This document shows, one piece after another, positions 44,506 through 53,480 of a stretch of 64,000 nt of DNA. A model generated the notes under the pieces. It was given only the letters and a program-made list of their open reading frames with translations, searched no databases and was not told the DNA's origin. The position numbers were made by a program, and so were the translations under genes. The stretch lies in assembly GCF_036924595.1 (NCBI RefSeq), contig NZ_JAZHRV010000001.1, positions 744,001 to 808,000 of the forward strand, written 5' to 3'. How positions within the stretch are numbered: position 1 is the stretch's first letter; each line of letters begins with the position of its first letter. The DNA comes from Bradyrhizobium algeriense (GTDB taxonomy: Bacteria > Pseudomonadota > Alphaproteobacteria > Rhizobiales > Xanthobacteraceae).

Positions 44506-45018
44506 TCAAGCGACTTGGCGGCGCGGCTTTGCCTTCGGCTTCTCTGGCACCTTTGCCGCCGGGGTGCTTCGGGCACCGGGGCCGGGGTGGGTATGAACCT
44601 CCTTGGCCGAAAGCGGCTCGCCGCATTCGGAGCACACCATGACCGGATCGAAGTCCTTGCCGCATTTGCGGTGCTGGTGCAGCAAAGGTCGCCCGCGTTC
44701 GTCGACCATGTGCGTGTCGCCCCAATGCACAATCGCCATCATGATCGGATAGAGATCGAGTCCTTTCTGGGTGAGAATATATTCATGCCGCTTGGGCGAT
44801 TCCTGATAGGGAATGCGGCGCAGCACGCCTTGCCGGACCAGTTTCTTCAGCCGTTCGGCGAGCAAATGCCGTGTAATCCCGAGCGCGGACTGAAATCCTT
44901 CGAAGCGGCGGGTGCGCAGGAAGCATTCGCGCAGAATAAGGAGGGTCCAACGGTCACCGATCACGCCGATGGTGCGGGCCATCGAACACGGTTCTTCTTC
45001 AAGGGCATCCCATCGCAT
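44506..45018 (-). CDS. HxlR-family regulator with C-terminal Cys cluster
   Basis: 170 residues, GGAGAGCAGG before the start. The winged helix is clear (IGDRWTLLILRECFLRTRRF, ALGITRHLLAERLKKLVRQG, EYILTQKGLDLYPI). The C-terminal part has CGKDFDPVMVCSECGEPL, three Cys that may form a small metal site with a fourth ligand, and a basic Lys/Pro tail. Divergent from the isomerase gene. The shared GTTC-N7-GAAC dyads near three transcription units suggest it controls this whole catabolic region. Confidence 0.92.
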   Translation of the reverse strand: MRWDALEEEPCSMARTIGVIGDRWTLLILRECFLRTRRFEGFQSALGITRHLLAERLKKLVRQGVLRRIPYQESPKRHEYILTQKGLDLYPIMMAIVHWGDTHMVDERGRPLLHQHRKCGKDFDPVMVCSECGEPLSAKEVHTHPGPGARSTPAAKVPEKPKAKPRRQVA

Positions 45019-45162
45019 TTTCCTGCTCTCCAGTCATCCGGCGCCCGATTCCGCTCGAATCGTCCAGGGAACCTCCGCTTTGCTACCATTCTAGATAGGT
45101 ACTCAGCTCCAAACAATCCCCTATTGGGGACGCAAAAATCAGCAGAAATTCGCAAAAGTTTG

Positions 45163-45183
45163 ACAGTTCGTTTTTAGAACTGT
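45163..45183. promoter_or_regulatory. HxlR-regulon operator C in the divergent spacer
   Basis: Arms ACAGTTC (45163-45169) and GAACTGT (45177-45183) with a 7-base A/T spacer; TTGACA (45160-45165) overlaps it as a -35. Read on the other strand it differs from site B at one position within the 16-base core. It lies between the HxlR gene and the isomerase gene. Confidence 0.6.
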
Positions 45184-45260
45184 AAAGGTGGGCGGCAGCC
45201 GGAATTCGGCTATTCTACATCAAACCTGATCATCCAATGCGCGCTCCGGGAGAAGCCGAC

Positions 45261-45893
45261 ATGCCCCTGAAGGTAGAATTCCAGTTCGATTTCGGCAGCC
45301 CCAACGCCTATCTGGCGGAAGTTGCCATTCCGGGGATCGAGCGGCGTACCGGCGTGAAGTTCGAGTATGTCCCGGTTTTGCTCGGCGGCATCTACAAGGC
45401 GACCGGCAACATGTCGCCGTTCGAATCGCTTCGCGGCATCAAGAACAAGCCGGAATACCAGGCACTCGAGACCCAACGGTTTATCCGACGCCACAACGTC
45501 ACGAAATTCCGTCAGAATCCCTTCTTTCCGGTCAATACGCTGATGCTGATGCGTGGCGCCGTCGCCGCCCAGTTCGAGGGCGTGTTCGAGCCCTATTTCC
45601 GCGCCGCCTACCATCATATGTGGGAAGAGCCGAAGAAGATGGACGACCTCGAAATCTTCCGGAACGCATTCATCTCCTCGGGGATCGATATCGACCGGTT
45701 GACCGCGCGCGCACAACAGGATGATGTCAAGAAGAGGCTGATCGACCTGACCAACGATGCAGTCAGCCGGGGAGCATTCGGCTCGCCGACTTTCTTCGTT
45801 GGAAAGGAAATGTTCTTCGGCAAGGATCAGCTTCGTGACGTCGAGGAGTCGATCGTCGAACAGATCAGGCAACCTGTTCCCAAGACGGCCTGA
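45261..45893 (+). CDS. 2-hydroxychromene-2-carboxylate isomerase/DsbA-fold (kappa-GST-like)
   Basis: 210 residues from ATG 45261 (GGGAGA, spacing 7). FQFDFGSPNAYLAEVAIPGI at the start has the Ser-Pro-Asn pattern of HCCA isomerases in place of a CxxC; the C-terminal GAFGSPTFFVGKEMFFGKDQ is the conserved end. HCCA isomerases use glutathione in naphthalene breakdown, but many relatives serve other aromatic pathways. It starts the unit with the CoA-transferase and lies behind operator C. Confidence 0.88.
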   Translation: MPLKVEFQFDFGSPNAYLAEVAIPGIERRTGVKFEYVPVLLGGIYKATGNMSPFESLRGIKNKPEYQALETQRFIRRHNVTKFRQNPFFPVNTLMLMRGAVAAQFEGVFEPYFRAAYHHMWEEPKKMDDLEIFRNAFISSGIDIDRLTARAQQDDVKKRLIDLTNDAVSRGAFGSPTFFVGKEMFFGKDQLRDVEESIVEQIRQPVPKTA

Positions 45894-45973
45894 CAGCGGC
45901 GACTGTCCCGGGTTAAGTGGCGAAAGCCAAATCTCTCGGACCCAAAGCAAAAGTAAACTGAGGGAGAATTCCC

Positions 45974-47173
45974 ATGCCTGGCCCGCTTAGCGGTGTTCGT
46001 GTCCTCGATTTGACTGGCGTTGTGTCGGGCCCGTTCGCCACCATGTTTCTGGCCGATCAGGGCGCCGACGTCCTGAAGATCGAGCCGATCGGCGGCGACA
46101 TCACCCGCCGCAGCCGTGCCACCATCGACAAGGACGGCGAGTTCTCCGCGCTGTTCATCTCTTCGAACCGCGGCAAGCGTTCGCTGTCGATCGACGTCAA
46201 GAGCGCGGCTGGCCGCGATGTGCTCGCCAAGCTGGTCTCGCGGACTGATGTGCTGGTACAGAACTTCCGGCCCGGCACCATGGAGCGCCTCGGACTCGGT
46301 GTAGAAGAGTTGCGGCAGCGGCATCCGCGCCTGATCTACGTCTCGATCAGCGGCGTCGGCGATACCGGCCCGTACGTGAAGAAGCGCGTCTATGACCCGA
46401 TCATTCAGGGCCTGTCCGGCTTCGCCGATATCCAGTCGCAGCCGGTCACCAACCGTCCGCAGATGATCCGCACCATCGTTTGCGACAAGACCACGGCCGT
46501 GTTCACCGCACAGGCGGTGGCGGCGGCGCTCTACGCCCGCGAGAAAACCGGGCAGGGCGATCATATTCAGGTCGCGATGCTGGATGCGATGATTTCCTAC
46601 CTGTGGCCGGAAGGCATGATGCAGTACACGGTGGTAGGAGCCGAGGCCACCGCCGCCGATCCCAACGACCGGCCGGATCTCGTGTTCAAGACCAGCGATG
46701 GCTACATCACGGCCGGTACCATTTCGGATTCCGAATGGCAGGGCTTTTGCCGGGCCTCTGGCGATCCCGAGCTTGCCAAGGATCCCCGCTTTGCGACGCC
46801 ATCGGCGCGTTCGGTCAATGCCACGGCCCGCATCAACAAGATGGCGGAATACATCAGCCTGCACACGACCGCCGAATGGCTGGAGCGCCTCGATGCTGCC
46901 GACGTGCCGTGCGCGCCGATCCTGCGACGGGGCGAAATCATCCACAATGAACAGGTGATCGCGCGCGGCATAATCGCGGAATTCGATCAGCCGAAGGTCG
47001 GGCGAGTGCGGCAGCCCAAGCCGGCGGCCCGCTTTGAGATCAATGAAGCCGCGATCGGCGGGCCTGCTCCCCGGGTTGGCGAGCACTCGCTCAACGTGTT
47101 GCGCGAACTGGGCTACGACGATAGCGCCATCGACAAGATGATCGCCGAACGCAGCGTGCGCGTGGCGGTCTGA
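45974..47173 (+). CDS. family III CoA-transferase (CaiB/BaiF)
   Basis: 399 residues. The N-terminal GVRVLDLTGVVSGPFATMFL, NRGKRSLSIDVKSAAGRDVL and GQGDHIQVAMLDAMI with the catalytic-type Asp region are typical. It moves CoA between acyl donors and a carboxylic acid, giving an alternative to the ligase for activating the substrate or recycling CoA. It follows the isomerase by 80 bases in the same direction. Confidence 0.92.
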   Translation: MPGPLSGVRVLDLTGVVSGPFATMFLADQGADVLKIEPIGGDITRRSRATIDKDGEFSALFISSNRGKRSLSIDVKSAAGRDVLAKLVSRTDVLVQNFRPGTMERLGLGVEELRQRHPRLIYVSISGVGDTGPYVKKRVYDPIIQGLSGFADIQSQPVTNRPQMIRTIVCDKTTAVFTAQAVAAALYAREKTGQGDHIQVAMLDAMISYLWPEGMMQYTVVGAEATAADPNDRPDLVFKTSDGYITAGTISDSEWQGFCRASGDPELAKDPRFATPSARSVNATARINKMAEYISLHTTAEWLERLDAADVPCAPILRRGEIIHNEQVIARGIIAEFDQPKVGRVRQPKPAARFEINEAAIGGPAPRVGEHSLNVLRELGYDDSAIDKMIAERSVRVAV

Positions 47174-47208
47174 CGCCAATCCGTCCCGCGCGAGGGGGTG
47201 GTCGGTTT

Positions 47209-47886
47209 CTAAGCTTTCGCCGGCACAGGCGTGATCGGTGCCATCGGGACGTTCGCCGCGACGGCTTGCTGATAGGCGTCCCGTTTCTTGATGCGTTCGA
47301 GATAGGGCTGCGCATTGTCGCAAATGCCGACGCCATAGGCGACGGCCCACTCAAGGCAGGTCGTGAGCAGGATGTCAGCGCTAGTAAACCTGTCGCCCAT
47401 GAGGAATTGCCGTCCGTCTGCGAGCGCGACTTCGACATGGCGCAACTGCTGGCGGAAATATTCGCCGGCCTGGGCAACGACCTCGGGCGCAATACCGTAG
47501 ATCGGACCGAGCGCGTCGGCCCGATGGCGGCGCATCACGTAAAGGCTGGTTGAGTCCAGCTCCGCGACGATAAAGAAACACCACTCCAGCCATGCGGCAT
47601 AGTCGCGGGTGGTTTCAGGAATCAGCGAGCATTCCTTCGTGGAATACATTCGCGACAGGTAGGCAACGATCGCGGCGCTCTCGCCGATGCAGAAGTCGCC
47701 GTCCTGAAGAAGCGGAATCTTCTGGCGCGGGTTGAGCTTGGTGTATTCAGCGGTCTTGGTCTCGCCCGTTCGCGGCCCGATGGGCTTTGTCTCGTAGGCC
47801 AAGCCCAGTTCGTGCATGGCCCAATGCGGACGAACAGTGCGGCTTGTCCCAACGCCCCACAGGGTCAGGTTTGGTGTCGCGTTCAT
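47209..47886 (-). CDS. glutathione S-transferase
   Basis: 225 residues from the ATG at 47886, one base after the SDR stop. N-terminal thioredoxin fold with GVGTSRTVRPHWAMHELGLA, the cis-Pro site LNPRQKIPLLQDGD and ESAAIVAYLSRMY; helical C-terminal domain with FTSADILLTTCLEWA. Possibly opens or isomerises an intermediate with glutathione, in line with the HCCA-isomerase-like protein across the divergent side. Confidence 0.9.
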   Translation of the reverse strand: MNATPNLTLWGVGTSRTVRPHWAMHELGLAYETKPIGPRTGETKTAEYTKLNPRQKIPLLQDGDFCIGESAAIVAYLSRMYSTKECSLIPETTRDYAAWLEWCFFIVAELDSTSLYVMRRHRADALGPIYGIAPEVVAQAGEYFRQQLRHVEVALADGRQFLMGDRFTSADILLTTCLEWAVAYGVGICDNAQPYLERIKKRDAYQQAVAANVPMAPITPVPAKA

Positions 47887-47887
47887 G

Positions 47888-48631
47888 TCACCACTTCTCC
47901 ATAGAGGGACGGAGATCGAGCTCGTGGGTCCAGCCATCCCTGCTTTGCCGATGGGTGAACCAGTAGGCTTCGGCAATGGAAGATGTCTTGGTCAGGCTGT
48001 CTGGGGGAATTTCGCTTGCCTCGATCCCTTTCGCTGCTTTCATGCGCTGGTGAATGGCCTCGCTGTCCACGCCGGCGTCGATCAGGAGATGTACGACGTG
48101 GATGTTCTTCGGCCCCAGCTCGCGCGCCATCGCCTGGGCCACTGCTCGAAGTCCGAACTTCGCCGATGAAAAGGCCGCAAACCCCTGGCCGCCACGCACG
48201 CTGGCCGTCGCACCCGTAAAGAAGATGGTGCCGTGTCCGCGCGGAAGCATGACGCGCGCAGCCTCACGTCCGACCAGGAAGCCGCCATAGCAGGCCAATT
48301 CCCAGGCCTTGAAGAACAGCTTCTCGGTTGTCTCCAGCAATGGCTTGTTGACGTTCGATCCCGCGTTGAAGAGGCAGACCTCGATGGGTCCGAACTCTTT
48401 CTCGATTCGCGCGAATATGCCTTGGACCTCTTTTTCCTGGCGGGCATCGACACTGAACGCGTGAATGTTATGCCCCGCAGCCCTCAGCTCGCCCACAAGT
48501 CCCTGCGACTTGGACGCATCACGTCTGCAGATGCAAACCGTATAGCCGCCCTTCGCAAAACGCCTGGCGACGGCCGCGCCGATGGCGTCGCCGGCGCCCA
48601 CAAGTATCGCTACGCCGCGGCGCTCCACCAT
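47888..48631 (-). CDS. SDR protein with Phe in place of the catalytic Tyr (1)
   Basis: 247 residues; ATG 48631, or GTG 48634 in frame. The dinucleotide motif is an altered VGAGDAIGAAVARRF, and the active site reads FSSAKFG where YxxxK is expected, so Phe replaces Tyr. The C-terminus ELDLRPSMEKW is shared by three other SDRs in the window. Operon with the GST. It may bind NAD(P) without normal hydride chemistry or use another proton donor. Divergent from the SDR at 49103. Confidence 0.88.
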   Translation of the reverse strand: MVERRGVAILVGAGDAIGAAVARRFAKGGYTVCICRRDASKSQGLVGELRAAGHNIHAFSVDARQEKEVQGIFARIEKEFGPIEVCLFNAGSNVNKPLLETTEKLFFKAWELACYGGFLVGREAARVMLPRGHGTIFFTGATASVRGGQGFAAFSSAKFGLRAVAQAMARELGPKNIHVVHLLIDAGVDSEAIHQRMKAAKGIEASEIPPDSLTKTSSIAEAYWFTHRQSRDGWTHELDLRPSMEKW

Positions 48632-48782
48632 CACATTGCTCCCTTTAAGTTCCTATTTGATACTTTTAACGTAGCGTCGGATCGATGCCTTGTAAACGGG
48701 GGTTTTCAATTCTGCGCGGTTGAATAGGGCAGCCAAGTTGCCCCTTTCGGGACCTCATCAAACAGGGATGATGAATTAGTGA

Positions 48783-48805
48783 TTGACGAGTTCTAAAAAA
48801 GAACG
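48783..48805 (+). promoter_or_regulatory. HxlR-regulon operator B overlapping a promoter
   Basis: TTGACG (48783-48788) followed by AGTTCT-AAAAA-AGAACG (48789-48805); the first 12 bases are identical to site A. It points toward the acyl-CoA dehydrogenase/thiolase unit that begins with the SDR at 49103, leaving a leader of nearly 300 bases. Confidence 0.6.
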
Positions 48806-48866
48806 TTAGGTAACGACGAATGTGCCGCGTTGCAGAAATGGGCATGCTTTGGTCGGGAGGTCGGTC

Positions 48867-49052
48867 GTGGCGGAGCTTTCGGAAGCGATCAATCTCGACG
48901 AGATTGCTGTCGGCTTGCCGGGCCGCAGCCATAAAGTAACGGCAAGACAGGCTGCCGAAGCCCCGACCGGATCGCGCTGGTCGAGAACCGGCAAGATACG
49001 CGAGCATGAGATCGCGGCCTGTTTGCATCGCGACCGAGCTGCCGCCAGGTAG
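48867..49052 (+). pseudogene. short ORF with good ribosome site, possible MaoC-like remnant
   Basis: 61 codons from GTG 48867, with GGGAGG at 48855-48860 and spacing 6. The start AELSEAINLDEIAVGLPGRS (followed by HKVTARQ) faintly recalls the N-terminus of MaoC-type hydratases (LDEVxVGDxLP...HxVTxxQ). The rest has no similarity I recognise. It may be a decayed hydratase gene or a chance frame within the leader. Confidence 0.3.
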
Positions 49053-49102
49053 GCGGCGAGATTCCAGCGACGAACTAACTTAACCTGACCGGGAGAACGC
49101 CT

Positions 49103-49840
49103 TTGCAAAAGAGAAACGCAACCGTGGCCGTGATCGGTGCCGGGGACTTTATCGGTGGCGAGATCGCAAAGAAGTTCGCCTCGGAGGGCTTCACGGTGTT
49201 TGCCGGGCGCCGCAACGGCGCCAAGCTCGAGCCGCTCGTCAAGGAGATCGAGAAGGCGGGCGGCGAAATTCACGCGCGTTCGCTCGATGCGCGCAAGGAA
49301 GAGGAGATCATCTCCTTCCTTGGAGATGCCGACAAGCACGCACCGCTCGAGGTCTGCATCTTCAACGTCGGCGCCAACGTCAACTTCCCGATTCTGGAAA
49401 CCACCGAGCGCGTGTTCCGCAAGGTCTGGGAAATGGCCTGCTATTCCGGCTTTCTCGCCGGCCGGGAAGCGGCCCGGCTGATGCTGCCCCGGGGCAAAGG
49501 CAATATCTTCTTCACCGGAGCAACGGCAAGCCTGCGCGGCGGAATCGGCTATGCGGCTTTCGCCAGCGCAAAGTTCGGGCTGCGAGCCGTCGCACAGGCA
49601 ACCGCCCGCGAACTGGGGCCCAAGAACATCCACGTGGCCCACCTCATCATTGATTCCGGCGTCGATACCGAATGGGTGCGCCAGCGGCGGATCGAGGCGC
49701 TCGGCCCGACCGCGCTGGACGACCCCGATGCGTTGATGCCGCCATCCTCGGTCGCAGAATCCTATTGGCTGCTCTATCAGCAGCCCAAAAGCGCTTGGAC
49801 CTTTGAACTGGAGATTCGTCCCTTCGGCGAGAAGTGGTAG
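49103..49840 (+). CDS. SDR protein with Phe in place of the catalytic Tyr (2)
   Basis: 245 residues, TTG start at 49103 behind GGGAGAA. Cofactor motif VIGAGDFIGGEIAKKF; the active-site segment is FASAKFGLRAVAQATA with Phe for Tyr; the end reads ELEIRPFGEKW. It is close to the SDR at 47888 (LRAVAQ, RELGPKNIHV shared). First gene of the acyl-CoA dehydrogenase operon, 15 bases before the next gene, suggesting action on a CoA ester. Confidence 0.9.
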   Translation: MQKRNATVAVIGAGDFIGGEIAKKFASEGFTVFAGRRNGAKLEPLVKEIEKAGGEIHARSLDARKEEEIISFLGDADKHAPLEVCIFNVGANVNFPILETTERVFRKVWEMACYSGFLAGREAARLMLPRGKGNIFFTGATASLRGGIGYAAFASAKFGLRAVAQATARELGPKNIHVAHLIIDSGVDTEWVRQRRIEALGPTALDDPDALMPPSSVAESYWLLYQQPKSAWTFELEIRPFGEKW

Positions 49841-49855
49841 CGGGAGCCTCTCACG

Positions 49856-51037
49856 ATGGAACTCGATCTTTCCAGCGAAGATGCTGCGTTTCGTGACGAG
49901 GTGCGCGCCTTTATTGCGGAGAACTATCCGCAGGAAATGCGCGTTCCAAACCCCGAGACCGATTTGACCAAGGAGCAGTCGCTGCTCTGGCACCGCATCC
50001 TGCACAAGAAGGGGTGGACCGCGCCGCTCTGGCCCAAGGAATATGGTGGCCCCGGCTGGTCCGTCACGCAACGATTCATCTTTGAGCAGGAAACCTCGCG
50101 CGCCGGAACGCTGCCGCCGCTGGCGTTCAGCGTCACCATGGTCGGTCCGGTCATCTACACCTTCGGCAACGATGCGCAGAAGAAGAAGTTTTTGCCGCGA
50201 ATCCTCTCCGGTGACGACTGGTGGTGCCAGGGCTATTCGGAGCCGGGCTCCGGCTCCGACCTCGCCTCAGTCCGCACCAAGGCAGTGCGCGACGGCGACC
50301 ACTACATCGTCAACGGCCACAAGACCTGGACGACGCTGGCCCAGCATGCCGACTGGATCTTTTGCCTGGTGCGAACGGATCCTAACGCGAAGCCTCAGGC
50401 CGGCATTTCCTTCCTCTTGATCGACATGAAATCGCCGGGCGTCACCGTGCGGCCCATCATCACCATCGACGGATCGCATGAAGTCAACGACGTGTTCCTG
50501 GAGGACGTGCGGGTCCCCGTGGAGAACTTGATCGGCGAGGAAAACAAGGGCTGGACATACGCGAAATTCCTGCTCGGCAACGAGCGTACCAGCATGGCCG
50601 GGATCGGCCGGTCCACTCGGTATCTCGGGCGTCTCAAGCAGATCGTGAGAACCGAAGTCGGCGAGGACGATCCGTCCTTCGGGGAGTTCATCAGGGAGAT
50701 CGCGCGCGTCGAGCTCGATGTGCTGGCGCTGGAGGCGACCGAACTGCGCATCGTCGCGCAGATGTCGCGCGGCATCGATCCGGGACCGGCCGCGTCGCTG
50801 TTCAAGATCAGGGGCACCGAGATATTCCAGCGCATCACCGACCTGACTCACCAGGCGATCGGAAATTACGGTCTTGCCATCCGTGAGCACCCGGTAAGCG
50901 CCAACCGCTTCATGCCGGGGCCGGACTATGGACACACCGCGACGGAAAAGCATCTGAACTCCCGCAAGCTCAGCATTTACGGGGGCTCGAACGAGATCCA
51001 GCGCAACATCATCGCAAAAGCGGTTTTGGGTCTCTGA
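49856..51037 (+). CDS. acyl-CoA dehydrogenase, larger subunit of a pair
   Basis: 393 residues with all ACAD landmarks: GYSEPGSGSDLASVRTKAVR for flavin contact, YGGSNEIQRNIIAKAVLGL at the C-terminus. The Glu used as base in MCAD-type enzymes (IYEGTSEIQ) is Gly here (IYGGSNEIQ), so the base would lie elsewhere, as in several FadE proteins. It is followed after 21 bases by a second, shorter ACAD, an arrangement known from heteromeric steroid-side-chain dehydrogenases. Confidence 0.92.
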   Translation: MELDLSSEDAAFRDEVRAFIAENYPQEMRVPNPETDLTKEQSLLWHRILHKKGWTAPLWPKEYGGPGWSVTQRFIFEQETSRAGTLPPLAFSVTMVGPVIYTFGNDAQKKKFLPRILSGDDWWCQGYSEPGSGSDLASVRTKAVRDGDHYIVNGHKTWTTLAQHADWIFCLVRTDPNAKPQAGISFLLIDMKSPGVTVRPIITIDGSHEVNDVFLEDVRVPVENLIGEENKGWTYAKFLLGNERTSMAGIGRSTRYLGRLKQIVRTEVGEDDPSFGEFIREIARVELDVLALEATELRIVAQMSRGIDPGPAASLFKIRGTEIFQRITDLTHQAIGNYGLAIREHPVSANRFMPGPDYGHTATEKHLNSRKLSIYGGSNEIQRNIIAKAVLGL

Positions 51038-51058
51038 CCACATCGCACGAGGCATCCG

Positions 51059-52189
51059 ATGGATATTCAGTTGACGGAAGAACAGGAATTGCTCCGGTCC
51101 AGCATCCAACGCTTCTTGCGCGAGCAGTACGATTTCGACGAGCGCCGCAAAATCGTTGCGAGCGATGAAGGCTGGAGTCGCAGGCACTGGAAATCGTTCT
51201 CCGAACTCGGACTCTGCGCCGCGCCGTTCAAGGAAAGCTCCGGTGGCCTCGGTGGCGGCTCGATTGCGACGATGATCGTGATGCAGGAGTTCGGCCGCAA
51301 CCTCGTCGTCGAGCCGTATTTTGAGACGGTTGTCCTTGCCGGTGGCCTGATCGAGGACGTCGGCTCGGCCGAGCAGCGCGAAGCATTTCTGCCGAACATC
51401 ATGGAGGGCGATGCGATATGGGCGGTGGCCTGGGCGGAGGGACGATCACGCTACGATTTCAACAACGTTACCACCACTGCACGCCGCGAAAGGGACAACT
51501 TTGTTCTGAGCGGAACCAAAGCTGCGGTGGTCGGTGCGCCGTGGGCTGACAAGCTGATCGTCTCGGCGCGCACGTCGGGCGAAGCCCGCGATCGCTTTGG
51601 CGTGAGCCTCTTCGTGGTCGATCGCCATTCGGCCAATCTTCACTTGCAGAGCTTCAAGACGGTCGACGGCCGACGAGCCGCTGAACTCACGCTGATGAAC
51701 GTGGAAGTACCGGCCAGCCAATTGCTGGGCCTTGAAGGGTGGGGTGTCACCGCTCTGGAGGCCTGCCGCGACCGGGCTATCGGCGCTCTGTGCGCCGAAG
51801 CAGTCGGTGCGATGTCTGTGCTGAATTCGGCGACGCTGGAGTATAGTAAAACGCGCAAGCAGTTCGGGGTCGCTCTCGGGACCTTCCAGGTGTTGCAGCA
51901 CCGCATGGTCGACATGTTCATCGCGCTCGAAGAGGCGCTCTCGCTCACCCAGCATCTGAACCTCAGCCTCGCCACCCAAGAGCCAAATGGATCGAAACTG
52001 GCGTCCGGCGCGAAGTCGAAGGTCGGATACGCCGCACGCTTCGTCGCGGAGCAGGCCGTGCAACTGCACGGCGGCATGGGCATGAGCGACGAGCTGAACG
52101 TCGGTCATTACTTCAAGCGAATAAGCTCCATCAACGTCCAATTCGGTGACCCCACCTACCATCTGATGCGGTACGCGCAGCAGAGCTAA
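51059..52189 (+). CDS. acyl-CoA dehydrogenase, smaller subunit of a pair
   Basis: 376 residues. MDIQLTEEQELLRSSIQRFL start, AWAEGRSRYDFNNVTTTA in place of the standard flavin loop, and AVQLHGGMGMSDELNVGHYF near the C-terminus. The end NVQFGDPTYHLMRYAQQS lacks the catalytic EGT motif. Together with the preceding ACAD it probably makes an alpha2beta2 enzyme acting on ring or branched acyl-CoA. Confidence 0.92.
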   Translation: MDIQLTEEQELLRSSIQRFLREQYDFDERRKIVASDEGWSRRHWKSFSELGLCAAPFKESSGGLGGGSIATMIVMQEFGRNLVVEPYFETVVLAGGLIEDVGSAEQREAFLPNIMEGDAIWAVAWAEGRSRYDFNNVTTTARRERDNFVLSGTKAAVVGAPWADKLIVSARTSGEARDRFGVSLFVVDRHSANLHLQSFKTVDGRRAAELTLMNVEVPASQLLGLEGWGVTALEACRDRAIGALCAEAVGAMSVLNSATLEYSKTRKQFGVALGTFQVLQHRMVDMFIALEEALSLTQHLNLSLATQEPNGSKLASGAKSKVGYAARFVAEQAVQLHGGMGMSDELNVGHYFKRISSINVQFGDPTYHLMRYAQQS

Positions 52190-52243
52190 TTGTCCTTCCA
52201 ACGCAGCAAATTCGACTACCGCACCCCCGACCAGAGGCAAGCA

Positions 52244-53431
52244 ATGACCGAAGCCGTAATCGTCTCGACTGCTCGCACCCCCATTGGCAAGGCCTACAAG
52301 GGTGCTCTCAATAATACCGAAGGCGCGACATTGCTGGGTCATGCCATTTCCGCTGCGTTGTCACGCGCCAACGTGGAGGGCGCCGAAGTCGAAGATGTTG
52401 TGATGGGTTGCGCGATGCAACAGGGCGCCACAGGCACCAACATTGCACGCAAGGCGCTGCTGCGCGCCGGACTCCCGGTCAGCGTGGCCGGAACCACCAT
52501 CGACCGGCAATGCGGGTCTGGCCTGCAGGCGATTGCCTTGGCTGCGCGCTCGGTCATCTTCGATGGCGTGGAGGTTGCCATTGGCGGCGGTGGCGAATCG
52601 ATTAGCCTGGTACAGAACAACCAGTTCAACAGCTTTCATGCCGTCGATCCTGAACTGCTCGCAATGAAAGGGGATGCCTACATCGCGATGCTGGATACCG
52701 CCGAGATCGTGGCGAAACGCTACAATATCTCGCGCGAACGTCAGGACGAATATAGCCTGGAGAGCCAGCGCCGGACGGCAGCAGCGCAGCAGGGCGGCCG
52801 CTTTAACGACGAACTCGCACCGATCAAGACCGCGATGGCGGTCACGGACAAGGCGACCGGGGCAATGTCGTATCAGCAAGTGACGCTGTCGGCCGACGAG
52901 GGGCCGCGTCCCGATACCACGGCCGAGGGTCTTGCGGGCGTCAAGCCGGCAAAGGGGCCGGGCTTCACCGTTACCGGCGGCAATGCGAGCCAGCTCTCGG
53001 ACGGCGCCAGTGCCGCCGTTATCATGAGCGACAAGCTGGCGGCACAGAAAGGATTAAAGCCACTCGGTATCTTCCGCGGCTTTGTCGCAGCGGGCTGCGA
53101 GCCTGACGAGATGGGAGTGGGGCCGGTCTACGCCGTGCCCCGGCTACTCAAGCGTCACGGACTTAAAATTGATGATATCGATCTGTGGGAATTGAATGAG
53201 GCATTTGCGGTGCAGGTGATCTATTGCCGCGACAAGCTCGGGATCGACCCGCAAAAGCTTAACGTCAACGGCGGATCGATCGCAGTCGGTCATCCCTACG
53301 GCATGACCGGAGCGCGGCTGACTGGCCACGCCTTGATCGAGGGCCGCCGGCGCAAGGCCAAGTATGCTGTTGTTACCATGTGTATTGGCGGCGGCATGGG
53401 TGCCGCGGGCCTCCTCGAAATTGTCCACTGA
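52244..53431 (+). CDS. thiolase (acetyl-CoA acyltransferase)
   Basis: 395 residues from ATG 52244 (GAGGC upstream). Active sites: Cys in DRQCGSGLQAIALAA, His in GHPYGMTGAR and Cys in MCIGGGMGAAGL. Standard FadA/PhaA length. It cleaves a 3-ketoacyl-CoA made by the dehydrogenases and SDR. It is 54 bases behind the ACAD pair. Confidence 0.93.
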   Translation: MTEAVIVSTARTPIGKAYKGALNNTEGATLLGHAISAALSRANVEGAEVEDVVMGCAMQQGATGTNIARKALLRAGLPVSVAGTTIDRQCGSGLQAIALAARSVIFDGVEVAIGGGGESISLVQNNQFNSFHAVDPELLAMKGDAYIAMLDTAEIVAKRYNISRERQDEYSLESQRRTAAAQQGGRFNDELAPIKTAMAVTDKATGAMSYQQVTLSADEGPRPDTTAEGLAGVKPAKGPGFTVTGGNASQLSDGASAAVIMSDKLAAQKGLKPLGIFRGFVAAGCEPDEMGVGPVYAVPRLLKRHGLKIDDIDLWELNEAFAVQVIYCRDKLGIDPQKLNVNGGSIAVGHPYGMTGARLTGHALIEGRRRKAKYAVVTMCIGGGMGAAGLLEIVH

Positions 53432-53480
53432 CGAACAACGGCCAGTAAGGCGGTACATTTCCAACCTATCGGAGGCACAC

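Noticed and set aside
45827..47350. 507-codon open frame on the minus strand
   Set aside because: Shadow of the CoA-transferase gene; no domain and no ribosome site.
48806..50071. 421-codon open frame on the minus strand
   Set aside because: Covers the leader and the SDR/ACAD genes in antisense; composition is that of a shadow frame.
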